From Akkermansiaceae bacterium UBA7331 (lineage in GTDB: Bacteria; Verrucomicrobiota; Verrucomicrobiia; Verrucomicrobiales; Akkermansiaceae), in NCBI GenBank assembly GCA_002471255.1, contig DKPP01000004.1, positions 106,406 through 170,405 of the forward strand: a stretch of DNA of 64,000 bases, given 5' to 3'. Numbering within the stretch: position 1 is the first letter of the stretch; each line of letters starts with the position of its first letter. A program made the translations under genes and the position numbers. The notes beneath the pieces were generated by a model, which did no database searches, was not told the DNA's origin, and saw only the letters and a list, made by a program, of their open reading frames with translations. Of this stretch, positions 17,498-25,964 are shown one piece after another.

Positions 17498-19630
17498 ATG
17501 GAATTTTCAAAAACAATATACAGATGGGCTCTTGCCGCAACGATGACTAGTTGCTTAGGATATAAGACATTTGCCGCAACTGATTATAACGTGCCTTCAT
17601 ACGGCGTTGTGCCAAATCAGCAACAATTGAAATGGCATGATATGGAGATGTATGCTTTTGTACATTATACATTAAATACTTATACCGGGAAAGAATGGGG
17701 GATGGGTGATGAAAAACCCGAATTATTTCAACCCACTCATTATGATCCTGAACAAATCGTTAAAACTATAGCCGATGCAGGTCTTAAGGGCATTGTCTTT
17801 ACTTGTAAACACCATGATGGTTTTTGCATGTGGCCAACCGAAACCACTACTCACGATATTGCTTCAGCCCCGTGGAAAAATGGTCAAGGTAACGTAGTGG
17901 ACGATATGGTAAAGGCCTGCCGTAAATATGGTATCAAATTTGGGGTGTATATTTCCCCATGGGATAGAAACCATTCTACCTATGGAACTCCGGAGTATAT
18001 TAAGGTCTTCCGTAAACAATTAGAAGAAATCTTAACGAAGTACAAAGATGATATCTTTATTGTTTGGCAAGATGGTGCCTGTGGTGGTGACGGATTCTAT
18101 GGTGGAGACAAATTAGAAAAACGTGAGGTTGATAAGGTCGATTATTATAAATGGCGTGAAACTTGGGATTATGTGAAAACTTTAGTACCTGATGCTTGCA
18201 TCTTTTCAGATATTGGCCCTGATGTAAGATGGGTTGGTAATGAGCGTGGTTATGCTCGATATCCACATTGGTCAACTATTACTCCGGTAGGCTTAAATGG
18301 TCGTCCTCCGGCACCCGGATTGTTAGATGAAAAGGTCAATGAAGTAGGTACCCCTAATGGTAAGGAATGGATACCGGCTGAAGTCGATGTATCAATTCGC
18401 CCAGGTTGGTTTTGGCACCAAGAGCAAAACAATCAAGTTAAGTCTCCGGAAAGATTGTTGTCCATTTATTTCGAAAGTGTAGGTCGCGGTGCCAATTTAA
18501 ATTTAAACGTACCACCGGATAAGAGAGGGCGAATTCATGAAAACGATGTCGAATCACTGCAAGAATTTTCAAGAATGCTCAATCGTATGTATTCTAAAAA
18601 TTATGCGGATAATGCCCAAGTGTCCGTTTCAAGCGTTCATCCGAATACGTCAAAAGATTCGGTTTTAGATCGCAAAAGAACGACGTTTTGGATGGCTAAT
18701 GACGATGATAAACAAGCTCAAGTTTGTTTAAAATTACCCGAAGTTCGCACATTTGATGTGATTCGCTTAGCTGAACCTATTCAGAATGGACAACGAATTC
18801 GCTCATTCAACGTTGAGGTAAAAAAAGATGGTAAATGGATTCCATGGTTATCTGGAGAAAGCGTAGGTGCTCGTGTCATTTTACCTGGAGACGAGGTAAC
18901 AACCGATGAAATACGTATTAACATCTTAAAGTCTGATGCCTCTCCTGCTTTGTCTGAAATCTCATTGTGGACGAAACCATTTGCCGTGATGGCTCCTAAA
19001 GCAGTTCGCGAAGCATCGGGTAAAGTGGTATTACAAGGTGCTCCTTCTGCCGTGATTCGATATACTTTAGATGGAAGTGAACCTAACGAAAATTCAACGC
19101 AATATGACCAGCCTATCTCAATGGTCAATGGTGGAGAACTCAAAGCGAAGAGTTATTTAAAAGGTACAAGCTCGGCTACTCTTACTGAAATAATGCCTAT
19201 GGCAACCAATGATTGGAAAGTAGTAAGCGCTCCGGGTGCTGCGGTAGATAATCACCTTTTGTTTGATGGTAATGAAGCTACATTATGGCATACCTCTCAT
19301 CAAAATGGTGAGCAAGCTCCGCCTCAATCAATTGAAATCGATATGGGTAAAACCGTGCCGGTTCAATCTGTTTTATATACCCCTAGACAGGACGGCCACT
19401 TCCATGGAATTGCCAATAAATATGAGGTATATCTCAGTGAGGATGGTAAATCTTGGGGACAACCCGTTGCTCAAGGCGAGTTTTCCAATATAAAAAATCA
19501 TCCGATTCGCCAACAAATTGATTTAGCTAAGCCTATTTCTGCACGTTATATGAAATTTGTTGTGCCGTCCGTGATCGAAAGTAATCATGTAACGATCGCC
19601 GAATTAGGTGTTTTACAAGATAAGAAATAA
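17498..19630 (+). CDS. secreted GH29 alpha-L-fucosidase with C-terminal F5/8 type C-like domain
   Basis: The N-terminus carries a signal peptide-like segment (to about residue 27). The catalytic barrel spans about 30-365, with GH29 hallmarks 'FTCKHHDGFCMWPT' and the nucleophile region 'VWQDGACGGDGFYGG' (Asp about 192; the usual Phe before it is Gln here). A discoidin-like segment (~375-500), a chitobiase-type 'GAPSAVIRYTLDGSEPNEN' module and a final F5/8 type C domain (~575-710) follow. It should cleave terminal alpha-linked fucose from host glycans or milk/mucin-type sugars in the periplasm or outside. Confidence 0.93.
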   Translation: MEFSKTIYRWALAATMTSCLGYKTFAATDYNVPSYGVVPNQQQLKWHDMEMYAFVHYTLNTYTGKEWGMGDEKPELFQPTHYDPEQIVKTIADAGLKGIVFTCKHHDGFCMWPTETTTHDIASAPWKNGQGNVVDDMVKACRKYGIKFGVYISPWDRNHSTYGTPEYIKVFRKQLEEILTKYKDDIFIVWQDGACGGDGFYGGDKLEKREVDKVDYYKWRETWDYVKTLVPDACIFSDIGPDVRWVGNERGYARYPHWSTITPVGLNGRPPAPGLLDEKVNEVGTPNGKEWIPAEVDVSIRPGWFWHQEQNNQVKSPERLLSIYFESVGRGANLNLNVPPDKRGRIHENDVESLQEFSRMLNRMYSKNYADNAQVSVSSVHPNTSKDSVLDRKRTTFWMANDDDKQAQVCLKLPEVRTFDVIRLAEPIQNGQRIRSFNVEVKKDGKWIPWLSGESVGARVILPGDEVTTDEIRINILKSDASPALSEISLWTKPFAVMAPKAVREASGKVVLQGAPSAVIRYTLDGSEPNENSTQYDQPISMVNGGELKAKSYLKGTSSATLTEIMPMATNDWKVVSAPGAAVDNHLLFDGNEATLWHTSHQNGEQAPPQSIEIDMGKTVPVQSVLYTPRQDGHFHGIANKYEVYLSEDGKSWGQPVAQGEFSNIKNHPIRQQIDLAKPISARYMKFVVPSVIESNHVTIAELGVLQDKK

Positions 19631-19652
19631 TTCAATTTTACGACGTTAAATC

Positions 19653-19689
19653 AATCCGCTAACAAGCAATTAAGTTTGTTAGCGGATTT
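19653..19689 (+). terminator. rho-independent terminator after the fucosidase
   Basis: Stem AATCCGCTAACAA / TTTGTTAGCGGATT with a nine-base loop and a short T-containing tail; it separates the fucosidase from the next gene. Confidence 0.75.
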
Positions 19690-19774
19690 CTATTAATACG
19701 GTTTATCTATTTCTTAATGAGAATACTTGTCTTATGATTGACAATGTATATGTAGAATCGGTAGTGTGTGTGGC

Positions 19775-20470
19775 ATGTTGCGACGATTGTTTTTAGGCTT
19801 AAGCTTTTTAACCGGCTGTTTTTTTATGCAAGAAGCTGCTGCTGTGCATGTAGTCATGTGTGGGGGGCCTGCGCTGAAAAGCTGGGAAGGTTTACGTATT
19901 CAGCCTGATCGTCATGATAACTGGTGGGCCAATTTTGTGCGTGGCTCTACCGTAAGAATAGGTCAAATTTTGGCTCAAGATCCCAATGCTAAAATTACGT
20001 GGATCGTTTATCGACCCGGCTATGTAATGAGAGGTAAGGAAGACCAAAAACCTTATGTTCAATGGATTTCTGACTTAGGTAAGAAATATCGAATCAAATT
20101 GGTTTGGGTTAATAATGCCGATGAAGCAATTAAAGCTTTAAACCGTAGCCCACGTCATCAAAACGATTTTGTGGAAACATTTTATTATTTTGGGCATTCC
20201 AATCCGAATGCGTTGATGTTGGATTATGGCAGTGAAATTATGGCTGCATCGACACAATGGATTCACGAAACCGATTTGAATAAAATCTCTCCTGGAATTT
20301 TTCGTCCCCAATCCGATTGTTGGAGCTTTGGTTGCTATACAGGATTAAGCATGAGCTATTGGTGGAAGAAATATCTTGGTGTCCATTTGTGGGGGAATAC
20401 GAAATCTACGCATTACGCCCCTGTTTCAAATGGTCAATTGCCTAGTGGTGGTGGAAAATGGGTTCGTTAG
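19775..20470 (+). CDS. secreted protein of unknown function with caspase-like His/Cys arrangement
   Basis: A 231-residue protein with a signal peptide ('LRRLFLGLSFLTGCFFMQEAAA'); the ATG at 19775 gives a better signal than the GTG at 19766. An alpha/beta core is suggested by strands 'VHVVMCGG', 'KITWIVYRPG', 'IKLVWVNN', 'VETFYYFGHSN' and 'SDCWSFGCYTG'. The two last strands end in a His and a Cys as in clan CD (caspase/gingipain-like) peptidases. No database hit is claimed. Its stop overlaps that of convergent sdaA by 3 bases. Confidence 0.6.
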   Translation: MLRRLFLGLSFLTGCFFMQEAAAVHVVMCGGPALKSWEGLRIQPDRHDNWWANFVRGSTVRIGQILAQDPNAKITWIVYRPGYVMRGKEDQKPYVQWISDLGKKYRIKLVWVNNADEAIKALNRSPRHQNDFVETFYYFGHSNPNALMLDYGSEIMAASTQWIHETDLNKISPGIFRPQSDCWSFGCYTGLSMSYWWKKYLGVHLWGNTKSTHYAPVSNGQLPSGGGKWVR

Positions 20471-21849
20471 CAGTTAACGACGTTCACAGCCAAGCCGCCT
20501 TGGGCGGTTTCTTTATATTTGGATTGCATATCGCGCCCTGTATCAAGCATGGTGCGAATGACCTTATCCAAAGGTACAAAGTGAGTACCTGATCCTCCTA
20601 GGGCAATACGAGCTGCATTGATTGCCTTAATAGCGGCAATGGCGTTACGCTCGATGCATGGTATTTGCACCAAACCGCCAATAGGGTCACATGTAAGACC
20701 CAAGTTGTGTTCCATACCGATTTCACCGGCATTTTCTACTTGGTGAGGTGTGCCACCTAAATATTCGGTTAATGCTGCAGCCGCCATAGAACAGGCAACG
20801 CCTACTTCCCCTTGGCAACCTACATCGGCTCCCGAGATAGAGGCATTCTTCTTGTAAAGAATAGCTATGCCACCTGCGGTGAGTAAAAAGCGATGAACCG
20901 CATCCTTATGTGGAGAAGTACAAAATTTCACAGCGTAATTCAATACGGCGGGAATAATACCGGCTGCTCCATTTGTAGGGGCTGTCACGATTCGTCCACC
21001 GGCCGCATTCTCTTCATTGACAGCAATAGCGTAAAGATTGATCCAGTCCATAATGGAAAGTGGATCCTTTAAAGCTGATTCACCTTTTGCTATAAGTGAT
21101 TTTCTTAATTTTTTTGCACGTCTAGGTACTCGTAAAATGCCGGGTAGAGTGCCTGTGGCAGATAACCCGGTTTGAATGGATTGTTGCATTGTGCGCCAAA
21201 TGCGATCCAATTTTTCATTCAATTCATCTTCCGTATGGAGGCTTAACTCATTTAATTTGACGATGTGTGAGATATCACAGGCACTTTGATCGCACCATTG
21301 CAATAATTGGTCTGCCGATTCATACGGATAAGGATATTGGTGATATGCTTCATCAGGGAGATGGGCAGTCATTTCTTGCTCGGTGGCGATAAAGCCGCCT
21401 CCGGTAGAATAAATGACTGATTCTTCAAGCACATTACCATCGTTATCAATGGCGACGAAATGCATGCCATTAGGGTGGAGTGGTAAAGGCTCAAAATGAG
21501 TCAAATCTAAGTCCGTACGAGGTGAAAAATGAATGCTATGTCCATTTTCCGTCGTGATTTGTTCCGTTTGGTGTAATAAAGCAATCAATTTAGGAACTTC
21601 AGACGGGATGACCGTTTCAGGGTCATATCCCATTAAGCCAAGCATGATGGCAGAATCGGTGGCGTGGCCTCTGCCTGTTGCCGCCAATGAACCATAACAT
21701 GTACATTTAATATTAGCTATATCTGCTAAATGGGGAGATTCAGCCACTTGATTAACGAAGTGCAAAGCTGCCTTCATAGGACCTACCGTATGAGACGAAG
21801 AAGGTCCTATGCCAATTTTGAATAAATCAAAAACGCTATAGTGGTGCAT
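20467..21849 (-). CDS. sdaA: L-serine ammonia-lyase, single chain, iron-sulfur type
   Basis: Deaminates serine to pyruvate and ammonia. The 460-residue protein has the N-terminal beta domain ('DLFKIGIGPSSSHTVGPMKAA') and the catalytic alpha domain with 'APTNGAAGIIPAVL', 'GCQGEVGVACSMAAAALTEYLGG' and 'NLGLTCDPIGGLVQIPCIERN'; the conserved cysteines hold the 4Fe-4S cluster. Length and fusion match the single-chain SdaA of Gram-negatives. It lies 26 bases downstream of trxB on the same strand. Confidence 0.95.
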   Translation of the reverse strand: MHHYSVFDLFKIGIGPSSSHTVGPMKAALHFVNQVAESPHLADIANIKCTCYGSLAATGRGHATDSAIMLGLMGYDPETVIPSEVPKLIALLHQTEQITTENGHSIHFSPRTDLDLTHFEPLPLHPNGMHFVAIDNDGNVLEESVIYSTGGGFIATEQEMTAHLPDEAYHQYPYPYESADQLLQWCDQSACDISHIVKLNELSLHTEDELNEKLDRIWRTMQQSIQTGLSATGTLPGILRVPRRAKKLRKSLIAKGESALKDPLSIMDWINLYAIAVNEENAAGGRIVTAPTNGAAGIIPAVLNYAVKFCTSPHKDAVHRFLLTAGGIAILYKKNASISGADVGCQGEVGVACSMAAAALTEYLGGTPHQVENAGEIGMEHNLGLTCDPIGGLVQIPCIERNAIAAIKAINAARIALGGSGTHFVPLDKVIRTMLDTGRDMQSKYKETAQGGLAVNVVNC

Positions 21850-21875
21850 GGTAATAAGTGGCTGAATTGGAATAA

Positions 21876-22814
21876 TTATTCTCCTATTTCCAATAAATAA
21901 CGTTCTGCTTCAATAGCTGCGGCGCAACCCATGCCGGCAGAAGAAATCGCCTGACGGTAATTAGGGTCGGTTACGTCTCCTGCTGCGAATAAACCTACGG
22001 TTTTTGTTGCTTGCAAGCCTGGAATTCTTCTGATGTAACCGGCATCATCACGATCGACCAAATCACCAAGGAATGAGCTGTTAGGCGTGTGACCGATAGC
22101 CATAAAGACACATTTTACCGGTAATGGAGTGCGTTCTCCGGTGATTGTATTTTGTAACATGACGCCTTCTACATCACCATTGTCATCGGTATGATAGGCA
22201 ACAATTGTCGAGTCCCAAATAGGTTCGATTTTTTCATTAGCTAAGGTGCGCTCAACCATGATTTTTGAAGCGCGAAGAGTATCACGACGATGGATGAGAT
22301 ACACTTTGGAAGCAAATTTTGTCAAGAACGCCGCTTCTTCACAAGCACTATCGCCACCACCTACAACACAAACTGGCACATTACGATAGAAAGCTCCGTC
22401 ACAGGTGGCGCAAGCTGTTAATCCACGACCAACCAAGCCTTCTTCGCCCAAGATACCTAAATAACGGGCTGTGGCTCCGGTTGCTACGATTACGGACTTA
22501 GCTTTATAGCTGCCGCCTGATGTTTTTACGGTAAAAAGATGAGTTTCTTTATCTTTTGTTACTTCGACAACACTTTCGTAAGCCATGCGAGTACCGAATT
22601 TTTCGGCTTGTTGCTGCATCATGTACATCAAGTCAGGCCCCATAATTCCTTCAGGAAAACCAGGGAAGTTTTCGACTTCAGTAGTTGTGGTGAGCTGTCC
22701 TCCTATTTGACCTCCTGTAATTAACAAAGGAGAAAAGTTGGCTCGGGAAGTATAAATAGCTGCGGTATAACCGGCACAACCGGCTCCAATAATAATCACA
22801 TTTTCCGTGTTCAT
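21876..22814 (-). CDS. trxB: thioredoxin-disulfide reductase
   Basis: A 312-residue FAD/NADPH oxidoreductase that reduces thioredoxin. It has an FAD-binding 'IIGAGCAGYTAAIYTSRA', the redox motif 'CATC' in 'TACATCDGAFYR', NADPH site 'VVGGGDSACEEAAFL' with 'HRRDTLRAS', and C-terminal 'GLFAAGDVTDPNYRQAISSA'. All are as expected for bacterial low-molecular-weight TrxB. Confidence 0.97.
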   Translation of the reverse strand: MNTENVIIIGAGCAGYTAAIYTSRANFSPLLITGGQIGGQLTTTTEVENFPGFPEGIMGPDLMYMMQQQAEKFGTRMAYESVVEVTKDKETHLFTVKTSGGSYKAKSVIVATGATARYLGILGEEGLVGRGLTACATCDGAFYRNVPVCVVGGGDSACEEAAFLTKFASKVYLIHRRDTLRASKIMVERTLANEKIEPIWDSTIVAYHTDDNGDVEGVMLQNTITGERTPLPVKCVFMAIGHTPNSSFLGDLVDRDDAGYIRRIPGLQATKTVGLFAAGDVTDPNYRQAISSAGMGCAAAIEAERYLLEIGE

Positions 22815-22994
22815 GATGATGCTATAGTCTTATATATTTTAAATAACTGTAAACGCAACAAAACCTGTAAGCGAGCCGATTTTGTGTCCTCATGAGATAA
22901 TGTGAGGATTTGGATTATTTTATGTTTTCAGCTTAATATAATGGGAACAATTTATTGGTTGAATTTTATTTATGGGTTGCGTCTGAGTAGGAAT

Positions 22995-23045
22995 ATGGTA
23001 GAAACGCCATGGTATTTTTACAATTATGTCACAACAAGCAACTAA
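22995..23045 (+). CDS. possible aromatic-rich leader peptide overlapping the lyase start
   Basis: A 16-codon frame (ATG 22995, TAA 23043-23045) reads MVETPWYFYNYVTTSN. One Trp, three Tyr and one Phe fall within seven residues. It overlaps the ATG of the downstream aromatic amino-acid lyase (23026) in another frame; the lyase has no Shine-Dalgarno of its own, while AGTAGGA lies close before the small ORF. That arrangement would suit leader-peptide or coupled-translation control by aromatic amino acids, analogous to but not homologous with TnaC. It may be chance. Confidence 0.3.
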   Translation: MVETPWYFYNYVTTSN

Positions 23046-24489
23046 TACAGTTAAGTTTTACAGTGGCGAGCAGATTCCATTGGAATTGCATAAAGTTCGC
23101 GTCGTTCAAAAGTTAAATTTGGTGCCTATTGAGCGCCGTGTGCAAGCAGCTCAAGAAGCTGGCTTTAATACATTTTTATTAAGCACCAATGATGTATATT
23201 TAGATATGCTTACTGATTCCGGCGTGAATGCAATGAGTGATAACCAAATTGCAGCCATGTTCCGTGCGGATGATGCGTATGCCGGATCCCAGAGTTTTGA
23301 TCGTCTTCGTACAGCTGTTGAGGATGTATTTGGTAAAAAGTATCTTTTACCTACTCACCAAGGTCGTGCTTGTGAAAACATCATTGCCCGCACTTTTGTG
23401 AAGCCTGGTGATGTAGTTCCGATGAACTATCACTTTACCACAACTCATGCCCACATTGATTTAAATGGTGGTAAAATCGAGGAATTAGTAGCTGACGAGG
23501 CTTTAAATCTTGCTAGTGATCATCCGTTTAAAGGTAATTTAGATCCACAAAAATTACGCGAATCCATTAAGCGTAATGGCAAAGAAAACATTCCATTTGT
23601 TCGCATGGAAGCTTCTACCAACTTGATTGGTGGTCAGCCTTTTTCCATGGCTAACTTGAGAGAGATCCGTGAGATTTGTGAGGAATATGGCATCATGTTG
23701 GTGTTAGATGCCTCTTTGATCGGTGAAAACGCTTACTTTATTAAAGTACGTGAGCCTGAGTTTAAGGACGTAAGTTGTGGCGATATTCTTCGTGAAATGT
23801 GTTCCTATGCTGATTTGGTCTATTTCTCAGCACGTAAGGTGTCCTCTTCACGCGGTGGTGGTATTTGCACCAATAATAAGGAAATTGCTAAGAAAATGGA
23901 ACATTTGATTCCATTGTTTGAAGGCTTTTTGACTTATGGTGGTATTTCCGTTCGTGAAATTGAAGCCATGGCAGTAGGTTTGTATGAAACAACTGATTTG
24001 TCAGTAATTTCTCAAAGCCCATCATTCATTAAGTATTTCATTGATGAAATGGTGCGTTTAGGCATTCCTTGCGTAACTCCTTCCGGTGGTTTAGGTGCTC
24101 ACATTGACGCCGGTTCATTTTTATCTCACGTGCCTCAGCAGGATTATACAGCCGGTGCATTAGCCGCCGCATTTTATATTATTTCCGGTGTGCGAGGTAT
24201 GGAACGTGGTACCGTTTCCAGTGTGCGTGATGAACATGGCAATGATATTTTAGCTGATGCCGAATTACTTCGTCTTGCCTTCCCACGTCGCGTATTTACC
24301 TTATCACAAGTGAAGTACGTAGCTGACCGTATGAAATGGTTATATGATAATCGTGAATTGGTTGGTGGCCTAGAGTTCGTAGAAGAACCTCCTGTGCTTC
24401 GCTTCTTCATGGGTAAATTACAGCCTAAGTCAGACTGGCCTGAAAAACTTTTGGCTAAGTTCCGTCAAGACTTCGGCGATAGCTTGTAA
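23026..24489 (+). CDS. tryptophanase / tyrosine phenol-lyase family beta-eliminating lyase
   Basis: A PLP enzyme (487 residues) of the family that splits Trp to indole or Tyr to phenol, plus pyruvate and ammonia. PLP lysine is K271 in 'FSARKVSSSRGGG'. At positions that separate the two enzymes it matches tyrosine phenol-lyase: T138 in 'HFTTTH' (Asp in E. coli TnaA), R394 in 'GMERG' (Ile in TnaA), and F460-F461 in 'VLRFF' (His in TnaA). But L231 replaces the Arg of 'DATR/DSAR' that contacts PLP, and the 'SARKVSSSRGGGI' loop differs from both. It is therefore a divergent clade with uncertain substrate. A possible aromatic-rich leader overlaps its start. Confidence 0.85.
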   Translation: MSQQATNTVKFYSGEQIPLELHKVRVVQKLNLVPIERRVQAAQEAGFNTFLLSTNDVYLDMLTDSGVNAMSDNQIAAMFRADDAYAGSQSFDRLRTAVEDVFGKKYLLPTHQGRACENIIARTFVKPGDVVPMNYHFTTTHAHIDLNGGKIEELVADEALNLASDHPFKGNLDPQKLRESIKRNGKENIPFVRMEASTNLIGGQPFSMANLREIREICEEYGIMLVLDASLIGENAYFIKVREPEFKDVSCGDILREMCSYADLVYFSARKVSSSRGGGICTNNKEIAKKMEHLIPLFEGFLTYGGISVREIEAMAVGLYETTDLSVISQSPSFIKYFIDEMVRLGIPCVTPSGGLGAHIDAGSFLSHVPQQDYTAGALAAAFYIISGVRGMERGTVSSVRDEHGNDILADAELLRLAFPRRVFTLSQVKYVADRMKWLYDNRELVGGLEFVEEPPVLRFFMGKLQPKSDWPEKLLAKFRQDFGDSL

Positions 24490-24514
24490 TAAAGCGTACC
24501 GATTGATTTTTTGT

Positions 24515-24554
24515 CACAAACCCGAAGAAATGATTTCTTCGGGTTTGTTTTGTT
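24515..24554 (+). terminator. rho-independent terminator after the lyase
   Basis: Stem CAAACCCGAAGAAA / TTTCTTCGGGTTTG, tight loop, then T-rich sequence. Confidence 0.88.
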
Positions 24555-24609
24555 ATGTATAAGAAATGATTTTTTAAACAAAGAGTTTTAGTTTACCATC
24601 TCTACTTAT

Positions 24610-25302
24610 ATGGAATCCTTGCCTGATATGAAAACATCCGCCTCTTGTAAGGGGGTAATAAGATGGGGTCTCACTTTAGTTTGTTTGACTTGGATTTCAT
24701 GGGCGGCTTTACTTTTTATTATCGAACCATTGTTTAAAGCGACCGGAGGGTATGGTCTGGATTATGGTCATGCATTAGAATGGCGTACGTGGGGTGTGGG
24801 TTGTTTTGTCGGGGTGCTGCTTTTGAGTATGGGAGGCTCCTTTTTAGTATGGGGTCATAAGGTTTGCCTCTTAGCATTCCAACATGATAAGAGTCTTTTT
24901 TGGTCTCCTAAATTGTTTTTTATCTGTTACACGCTGTTGTGCTTAGTTTTTTATTTGTTTGTAAGTATTGGGTATTTTTTGGGGCTTGATTATTATGTGA
25001 TGAATATCTGGTCTGCCGTACCGGCTATTGCCTCACCCTTGATTTTATCTGCGATGGCTTGGGAACAATCTCGTGTTTTGCAAACTGTGAACGGACACGG
25101 CACTGACAGGCTTAAAAAAGTGATATGCGCTTATATATGTGCCAATATTCTTAAATGGCTGTTTGTGCCGCTTGATATTATTAGTGGAGATAGACCGATA
25201 CAGTTTTTGATATTAGTCTGTTTTTCATGGATTGTGCTTGAATTGTCTTGGTTGTGGCGACAAGTTGGCAATCTGTCCTATAAGCCAGTTGCTAAAAGAT
25301 GA
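24610..25302 (+). CDS. polytopic membrane protein of unknown function
   Basis: A 230-residue protein with about six predicted membrane helices (e.g. 'LTLVCLTWISWAALLFII', 'LLCLVFYLFVSIGYFLG', 'FLILVCFSWIVLELSWLW'). No family motif recognised. An in-frame ATG 18 bases downstream (24628) is an alternative start. It sits before trmB on the same strand, separated by about 65 bases. Confidence 0.6.
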   Translation: MESLPDMKTSASCKGVIRWGLTLVCLTWISWAALLFIIEPLFKATGGYGLDYGHALEWRTWGVGCFVGVLLLSMGGSFLVWGHKVCLLAFQHDKSLFWSPKLFFICYTLLCLVFYLFVSIGYFLGLDYYVMNIWSAVPAIASPLILSAMAWEQSRVLQTVNGHGTDRLKKVICAYICANILKWLFVPLDIISGDRPIQFLILVCFSWIVLELSWLWRQVGNLSYKPVAKR

Positions 25303-25366
25303 GAATTAGGAATCGGTTCGGGTTTGACAGAGAGAAAAAAGTTCAGCATTGTATGCGCTCACCGAT

Positions 25367-25954
25367 ATGAAGGATCCAGCATATATTCCAGATGACTATT
25401 TTAGCCGACATTCCGCGTTGGAGATTACGGGAGTTGATCAACCTTTTGAAGTTGATTTAGGCTGTGGCGATGGAGGATTCCTTTTGCAGATGGCTAATCA
25501 TTATCCCGAACGCCGGTTTTTAGGTATTGAGCGTTTGTTGGGTCGTGTGCGTGGTGTTTGTTCCAAAGCAAAACAAGAAAAATTGGAAAATGTGCAAGTT
25601 TTGCGCATGGAAAGCCAATATTTTTTAGAATGGTTTGTGCAACCCGGGTCGATGAGTCGATTACATTATTTGTGCCCGGATCCTTGGCCTAAGGCAAGAC
25701 ATCATAAAAATCGATTGGTGCAAGATGAGTTTATGCCTATCCTTCATCAAGCTTTAGCGGAAAACGGAGAATTTTTATTTAAAACCGATCACGAAGAGTA
25801 CTATGAATGGGTGCTTGATCATGTCGGTAGAAGTGGTCTTTTCGAGCGCTTGGAATGGGAAGACGACCAATTTTATTATCCAAAAACTGATTTCCAATTA
25901 TTGTGGGAATCTATGGGCAAAGTAATGTATCGTGCCCGATTCGTTAAAAAATAG
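25367..25954 (+). CDS. trmB: tRNA (guanine-N7)-methyltransferase
   Basis: SAM-dependent enzyme making m7G46 in tRNA. Motif I 'EVDLGCGDGGFLLQMA' and the TrmB signature 'LCPDPWPKARHHKNRLV' (with the catalytic-region Asp) are clear, followed by 'FLFKTDHEEYYEWVL'. I use the ATG at 25367; a TTG at 25349 would add six residues. The next gene, tgt, starts 10 bases after the stop and is also a tRNA modification enzyme. Confidence 0.93.
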   Translation: MKDPAYIPDDYFSRHSALEITGVDQPFEVDLGCGDGGFLLQMANHYPERRFLGIERLLGRVRGVCSKAKQEKLENVQVLRMESQYFLEWFVQPGSMSRLHYLCPDPWPKARHHKNRLVQDEFMPILHQALAENGEFLFKTDHEEYYEWVLDHVGRSGLFERLEWEDDQFYYPKTDFQLLWESMGKVMYRARFVKK

Positions 25955-25964
25955 CATTATTCAC

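Noticed and set aside
22888..22909. TCCTCA/TGAGGA hairpin upstream of the lyase as an attenuator
   Set aside because: The stem is six bases, has no T tail, and could equally lie in the trxB 5' region; too weak to list.
23026..24489. Calling the lyase tnaA outright
   Set aside because: The substrate-determining positions favour tyrosine phenol-lyase, and a PLP-contact Arg is missing, so no symbol is given.
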